Assembly (NCBI RefSeq): GCF_000330505.1
Contig: NW_004440243.1
Location: 86,361 to 111,251 of the forward strand
Direction of reading: 5' to 3'
DNA: 24,891 nt
From: Entamoeba invadens IP1
Taxonomy: Eukaryota > Evosea > Mastigamoebida > Endamoebidae
Positions 21,060 through 24,891 of this stretch are shown in pieces. How positions within the stretch are numbered: the stretch's first letter is position 1; each line of letters begins with the position of its first letter. The notes under the pieces were generated by a model. It was not told the DNA's origin and searched no databases. It worked only from the letters and a program-made list of their open reading frames with translations. The position numbers and the translations under genes are program-made.

Positions 21060-21499
21060 CTAGAAGAAATCAATTATGTTTTACTCTTATAACATTTAAA
21101 GAGTTTACATAGCGCCGATATTTCATCTTTTATAACCCACTTCTTTGCCCCTGGTATTACCAGGTTTTATCCAAACAAATATTAAATAGCGGTCCTGTGC
21201 TATTCAAAATGGCAAGAATCTGTTTGAGGATCGAATGGAGAGACAATCTGACTCTCTAAGTTCAGAGAGTTTCCTTCAAAGCCTTTGGAAACACAGAGTT
21301 ATGACTTGCTGAAACAGGAAGATGTGATATGACAAGGCTCGACTTACTCTTCCTAGTATAGTGCCTTTAGGGTTTACCAGTACCTATCCAGCCACCGGTA
21401 TAACTTCCGGTGGGAGATCTCGCTTATTGGAGGCATCGATAGCTACTTTCGACGACTCACATTTTGTGGTGTCTCCTTCGTGTAGGGTTGGTCTCTATA
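21060..21499 (+). mobile_element. SINE-like insertion, about 440 bp, structured and non-coding
   Basis: From about 21112 to 21497 the base composition becomes far richer in G+C than any flank. Several perfect hairpins follow one another: CCTGGTA/TACCAGG (21150-21164), ACTCTCT/AGAGAGT (21251-21270), GTTTCC/GGAAAC (21269-21292) and CCACCGG/CCGGTGG (21392-21413). All plus-strand frames are closed; one minus-strand frame has only three stops but no recognisable protein. The 3' end runs into A7, and a 21-bp direct repeat flanks the whole unit. Long flanking duplications and an A-rich 3' end are the signature of LINE-mobilised SINEs. No terminal inverted repeats were seen. The first 50 bases are A+T-rich, so the true 5' end is uncertain. 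Alternative: a structured RNA gene whose flanking repeat is coincidental. Confidence 0.6.
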
Positions 21500-21520
21500 A
21501 AAAAACAACATATTATAACA
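21500..21520 (+). repeat. Right 21-bp flanking direct repeat (probable target-site duplication)
   Basis: Partner of 21039-21059 with a single T/A difference. Confidence 0.65.
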
Positions 21521-21558
21521 AAACATTTAAAATTTTATAAAATTAAACTAGTTTTTGT

Positions 21559-21717
21559 TTAAAAAAAGAATGGCGGTTGTGTGACATTTTCGTGTGCTTT
21601 TTTGTTGTGATTATCACCATCAGGATATACACTTGTCAATTTTTTATAGATATTTGGAAATGCTTGTGCTTTCTTTTGAGGTGGTACAAAGTTTGAACAC
21701 AAAAACAGCACAAGAGC
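21559..21717 (-). pseudogene. Unrecognised coding-like fragment
   Basis: A 52-codon minus-strand stretch lies between stops with no ATG. Its composition is unlike the A+T-driven open frames: NFVPPQKKAQAFPNIYKK is followed by a segment rich in Asp, Asn, His and Pro (VYPDGDNHNKKAHEN). I do not recognise the family. It lies between the SINE-like element and the Hsp70 relic and is probably a piece of a decayed gene. Confidence 0.25.
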
Positions 21718-21867
21718 TCAATGCATGTTTTTATTTAAAATTTTTTTTCTTGGTAGTAAAATGATTGACACTTAGTCTTATTAAAATAAAAATAATAAAC
21801 TGTTGTGGATAAGATATTTTGTCCTTTTCAAACTTTATAATTAAAAAGCATGCAAAATGCATTTTTA

Positions 21868-22893
21868 AGAAATCGCAAAAGTTCAAGAAAATAGAACAAT
21901 ACCATTGTATGTTTCACTTTACATAACAATAAATTGAATAGCTGATTGATGATGCAACTAAGCACCATATAGCATTAATGTTAAGAATAAAGTATTTGAT
22001 GCAAAATAATTGATTCGAAAAAGATTCAGTGATCCAACAATACAAGAAAATATATAGCACCGATCATTCATTGTCGTCAACGACAACAACAATAAACCTT
22101 AAATAAAAATGTAGTACAAAAAAAGATATCAAGAAATTAACACTAGATAAGATCATTTTGATGGTGCTGAATAAGTATAATAATACAGCAGAGGCGTTTG
22201 TTGGTAAGAAAGTCAACAACGCAGTCATCACATTTCCGGTTTATTTCAATGACTCACAGCGACAGGCAACAAAGAACGCGGGCACTATTGCAGGCATCAA
22301 TGTGCTCGGAATCATTATTGAGCCAACAGCAGCAATAGCATATGGACAAGACAAGAAAACAGAGAGAGAAAAGAACTTGATCTTTGATTTTGAATTTGGA
22401 ACATTTGATATGTCACTTATTGCTATTGATTATGGTATCTTTGAAGTTGAGGCAACAGACGGCAACACACACATTGGTATTAAAGACTTTGATAACAGAA
22501 TGGTCAACCACTTCATTACTGAGTTCAAGAGAAAGTACAAAAAGATAAATCGAGTAATGCACGAGAAGTCAAAAGACAAAGAACATCACGTAAAAGGGCA
22601 AAGCGAACACTATCATCTGTAGCAACAGCAAACATTAAAGTATATTAGTTGTAATATATGTATGAAAACATAGACTTCTACACATCAATTACAAGAGCGC
22701 GTTTTGAAAAACTAAACATCGACCTCTTAAAGTCTATAATAGCATCAGTCGATAAAGTGCTTGAAAACGCCAAACTAAACAAAGGGAGCATTGATATGTT
22801 TTTCTAATTGGTGGATAAACTTGTATTCAAAAGGTAGTGCAGATAATCAAGTACTCTTTTACGCGAAGAAGTGAACAAGTACTTAATTACAAG
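21868..22893 (+). pseudogene. Decayed cytosolic Hsp70, ATPase-domain part
   Basis: Hsp70 chaperone relic covering roughly residues 30-370 of the nucleotide-binding domain. Pieces in order: EIAKVQENRTIPLYVSFT (about 21868-21925), NVKNKVFDAK and RFSDPTIQE (about 21978-22048), then an open stretch 22158-22622 with [46 protein letters not shown], then [15 protein letters not shown] and [16 protein letters not shown] (about 22670-22800), then LIGG (about 22810) with a stop following. Key sites are damaged: the AAAIAYGLDKK region has lost one Ala, and the phosphate-binding LGGGT is now FEFGT. The HLGGEDFD motif is HIGIKDFD. At least three stops and four frame changes occur. The substrate-binding domain and the first residues of the protein are absent. 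Confidence 0.85.
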
Positions 22894-24574
22894 TTTTATG
22901 ATAATTAATAGGTATTCAATAAATATTATTTTTCAGCAAATTTTATTTATGTTGACATTTAAAAAAACTATTTTATATGTTGTGGTGATTGAGAAATTTT
23001 AATGAAAAAGTTAAAGATATCAAGGCACAGTTGTTGAATTATTTTTAACTCTCGAAGTTTAACACCTTAAATAACATTGGACATAATTTAAGCGGTCTAA
23101 AATTTGTAAATCTTTTGTCTATTTAATAAAATTCTGTTTTATAAAAGTTTATATTATATGTATTCATTGTTAACTCTTTTCATTAATTCGTCACTGCCCT
23201 CAATAAGAGGTAAAAAATGCAAATTTTACCTAAGATATTTAAAATTTATATAATTTTATATGGTGTGGTTTTATGAAAAATATTAATTTCTAATGTTAAA
23301 TTTAAACAAAAAAATGTGTGACCTCTTCTTTTATTTTGAAATCAATTATATCTCGCTGTTATTTTTTTATCCATAAAATCGTAATTGTTTTTCCTATTTT
23401 CAGAAACAAAAAAAAATTTTTAACACTAAAAGAATGAAAACAATCATTTTACATTTATATTATCATCAAAATTCAGAGTAAAATGTATTTCAACAATTTT
23501 ATTGAAATACATTTTGGATATAATTAACGCAATTCAGTTTAATTTAATAAAGTAATTCGAATAATTGTTAATATTAAATAAATATGTTGATCATCTAAAT
23601 TTGGTTGATTTGTAACTTGATATTTTAATTAATAACAAATAATAAAATGATCAAATTTGAAGAAAAAATAATAAGTTAACGTTTCAAGTCTTCATGATAT
23701 TATAAAATGTCAGTCTGTAAACGATTATAGTTAGTGTGACTTACTTAAAAATTACATCGATTTTCAACCATTTTTTGAACTAAAAAGTTGTATCGTTTTA
23801 TTCATTTTAAAGATAAATGTGTTGATATAAATTAGATAACTAGATAAACTTTGACAAAATCAATTATTTGATTCCCAATTAAAGTACAAATTGATTATAA
23901 TTATCAAAAGGTGTATTTTTTGAAAATCAAATAAATATCTTTAGAAATATATTACTTGTAAAAACTAATATAAATAAAAGTCTCGACTTAACAAAGTCTA
24001 AAGAACAAAATATTAAAACGTGTATCGATAAAGGATTAACGAAACAATGTGATATTATTAACTTATATAATCAATTTAGTATTAAACATCTAAGAAATTA
24101 AAAAATAAAAAAAAGCATAATTAGTAATTAGCAAAACAATTAAAATGTTATCAAAATATAAATATTATGCAGGTAAACTTAAGTGTGCACAAATCAAAAT
24201 ACACTTTATCTGTTCTAAATAATAAAAAGTTTGATCAGTTAATAATTAGTTAGCTATGAGTTGCGATTTTAAATCAATTAAGCCAATGTAGTCACATTTG
24301 AAAAGAATATGATGATAAATGAACATCTAATAAAAACGATTTTTTAAAAGCATGTCATTTTGTTTAAAAAAATAACTCAAAAAATTAAACAAGTACATTG
24401 AAAGTTAAAGTAAACTGTTGTAGAAATTATTCAATTTCATTATTATTGCAAGATTAATGATAATAAGTAATTTATAATATTTTAAATTTTTATTGTTTTT
24501 TTTTCACAAATTAGTAACTGAAAAAAATGAGGCTTTTATGAAACAAGTTTACAATTGACTAAATTTTTTATTTT
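22894..24574. other. A+T-rich intergenic DNA, no gene seen
   Basis: No coding frame with non-trivial composition; the inverted repeat at 23480-23515 is the only structure I found. Confidence 0.6.
23480..23515. repeat. Perfect 14-bp inverted repeat
   Basis: AAAATGTATTTCAA (23480-23493) and its exact complement TTGAAATACATTTT (23502-23515) with an 8-base spacer. Confidence 0.7.
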
Positions 24575-24655
24575 TTACAAATTTAAATATTTCCCGTCAC
24601 GGTTTCCAGTTAAAAACATTATTGCATGGTCTCTGGCTTGGAAGGGACCGAACAT
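24575..24655 (-). other. Short coding-like frame in a GC-richer patch
   Basis: 26 codons from an ATG: MFGPFQARDHAIMFLTGN, then RDGKYLNL and stop. The composition is not what random A+T-rich DNA gives, and the patch 24590-24665 is richer in G+C than its flanks. Downstream there is no GTTTGT splice donor that would extend it. It could be a fragment of a gene or part of a non-coding element. From here to the right edge I see nothing else. Confidence 0.2.
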
Positions 24656-24891
24656 TTAGGTTTGGGTTTTATTTTCTCAAGTTTTTCGAAAAAACAAAAA
24701 ACAAATAAAAACAAGTGACAAAAGTAAAATAATAATTTTAATGTTTTTTCATATCACAATATTTTGGTTAAGTAAAAAAGTGAGCAAAGCAAAATGTCGA
24801 TTCTCTGATAACATAATATTGAGAAGGAAAGATATTTGCCTAAAACTGAAATAAAACGTTATAACAATACTGACGAAAAAATTCAAGGTAG

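Noticed and set aside
21112..21497. 5S rRNA, SRP RNA, RNase P RNA or U3 RNA
   Set aside because: I compared by eye with the conserved motifs of each and found none; the A-rich end and flanking direct repeat fit an insertion better. A covariance search would settle it.
1..24891. CRISPR arrays, operons, ribosome-binding sites
   Set aside because: No regularly spaced direct repeats and no bacterial gene organisation; the gene families are those of a eukaryotic amoeba.

Overview
The window looks like nuclear DNA of an Entamoeba species, with E. invadens the best guess. Intergenic DNA is extremely A+T-rich and the few intact genes have no visible introns. The gene content is typical of that genus: very long CXXC-rich surface proteins, a transmembrane kinase (TMK) with its characteristic juxtamembrane domain, a Rho-type GTPase and tRNA-like Pol III units. 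The species name is inferred from family content, not from a database match.

Only two protein genes look intact, both on the minus strand. One is a Rho/Rac-like GTPase (11469-12044) with altered catalytic residues and no CAAX box. The other is a 1075-residue secreted CXXC protein with a C-terminal hydrophobic tail (13127-16354), resembling the intermediate subunit (Igl) of the Gal/GalNAc lectin.

The rest is largely a gene graveyard. From left to right: a TMK gene (1-3767, minus) broken by one nonsense codon and at least two frameshifts, with a third at the left edge; a faint LRR_5/BspA-like relic (about 5890-6430, minus); Cys-rich relics (about 7172-7530 and 9690-10510, minus); a decayed TMK kinase domain (about 7585-8530, plus); a decayed NOM1/Sgd1-like ribosome-biogenesis gene (about 8547-9610, minus); a zinc-finger/hAT-like transposase relic (about 20040-20545, minus); and a decayed cytosolic Hsp70 (about 21868-22893, plus).

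Non-coding units stand out between 20.7 and 21.5 kb. There is a tRNA-like gene with clear A and B boxes, a poly-T terminator and an odd anticodon arm. Just beyond it is a GC-richer, hairpin-filled element of about 440 bp flanked by a 21-bp direct repeat with one mismatch, which reads as a SINE-like insertion. Other unexplained structure includes a cluster of CTGAGGAT octamers in 3.95-5.49 kb, a nested inverted repeat just upstream of the Igl-like gene, a pair of adjacent perfect inverted repeats at 10.94-11.04 kb, and a two-copy element at 17.8 and 19.95 kb.

The two intact genes are not obviously co-regulated: about 1.1 kb separates them and each has its own upstream region. Cys-rich surface proteins, TMKs and Rho GTPases all act at the amoeba surface and in cytoskeletal signalling, but nothing here shows that these copies work together. 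I read relic genes by joining similarity across frames by eye, so their boundaries are approximate.
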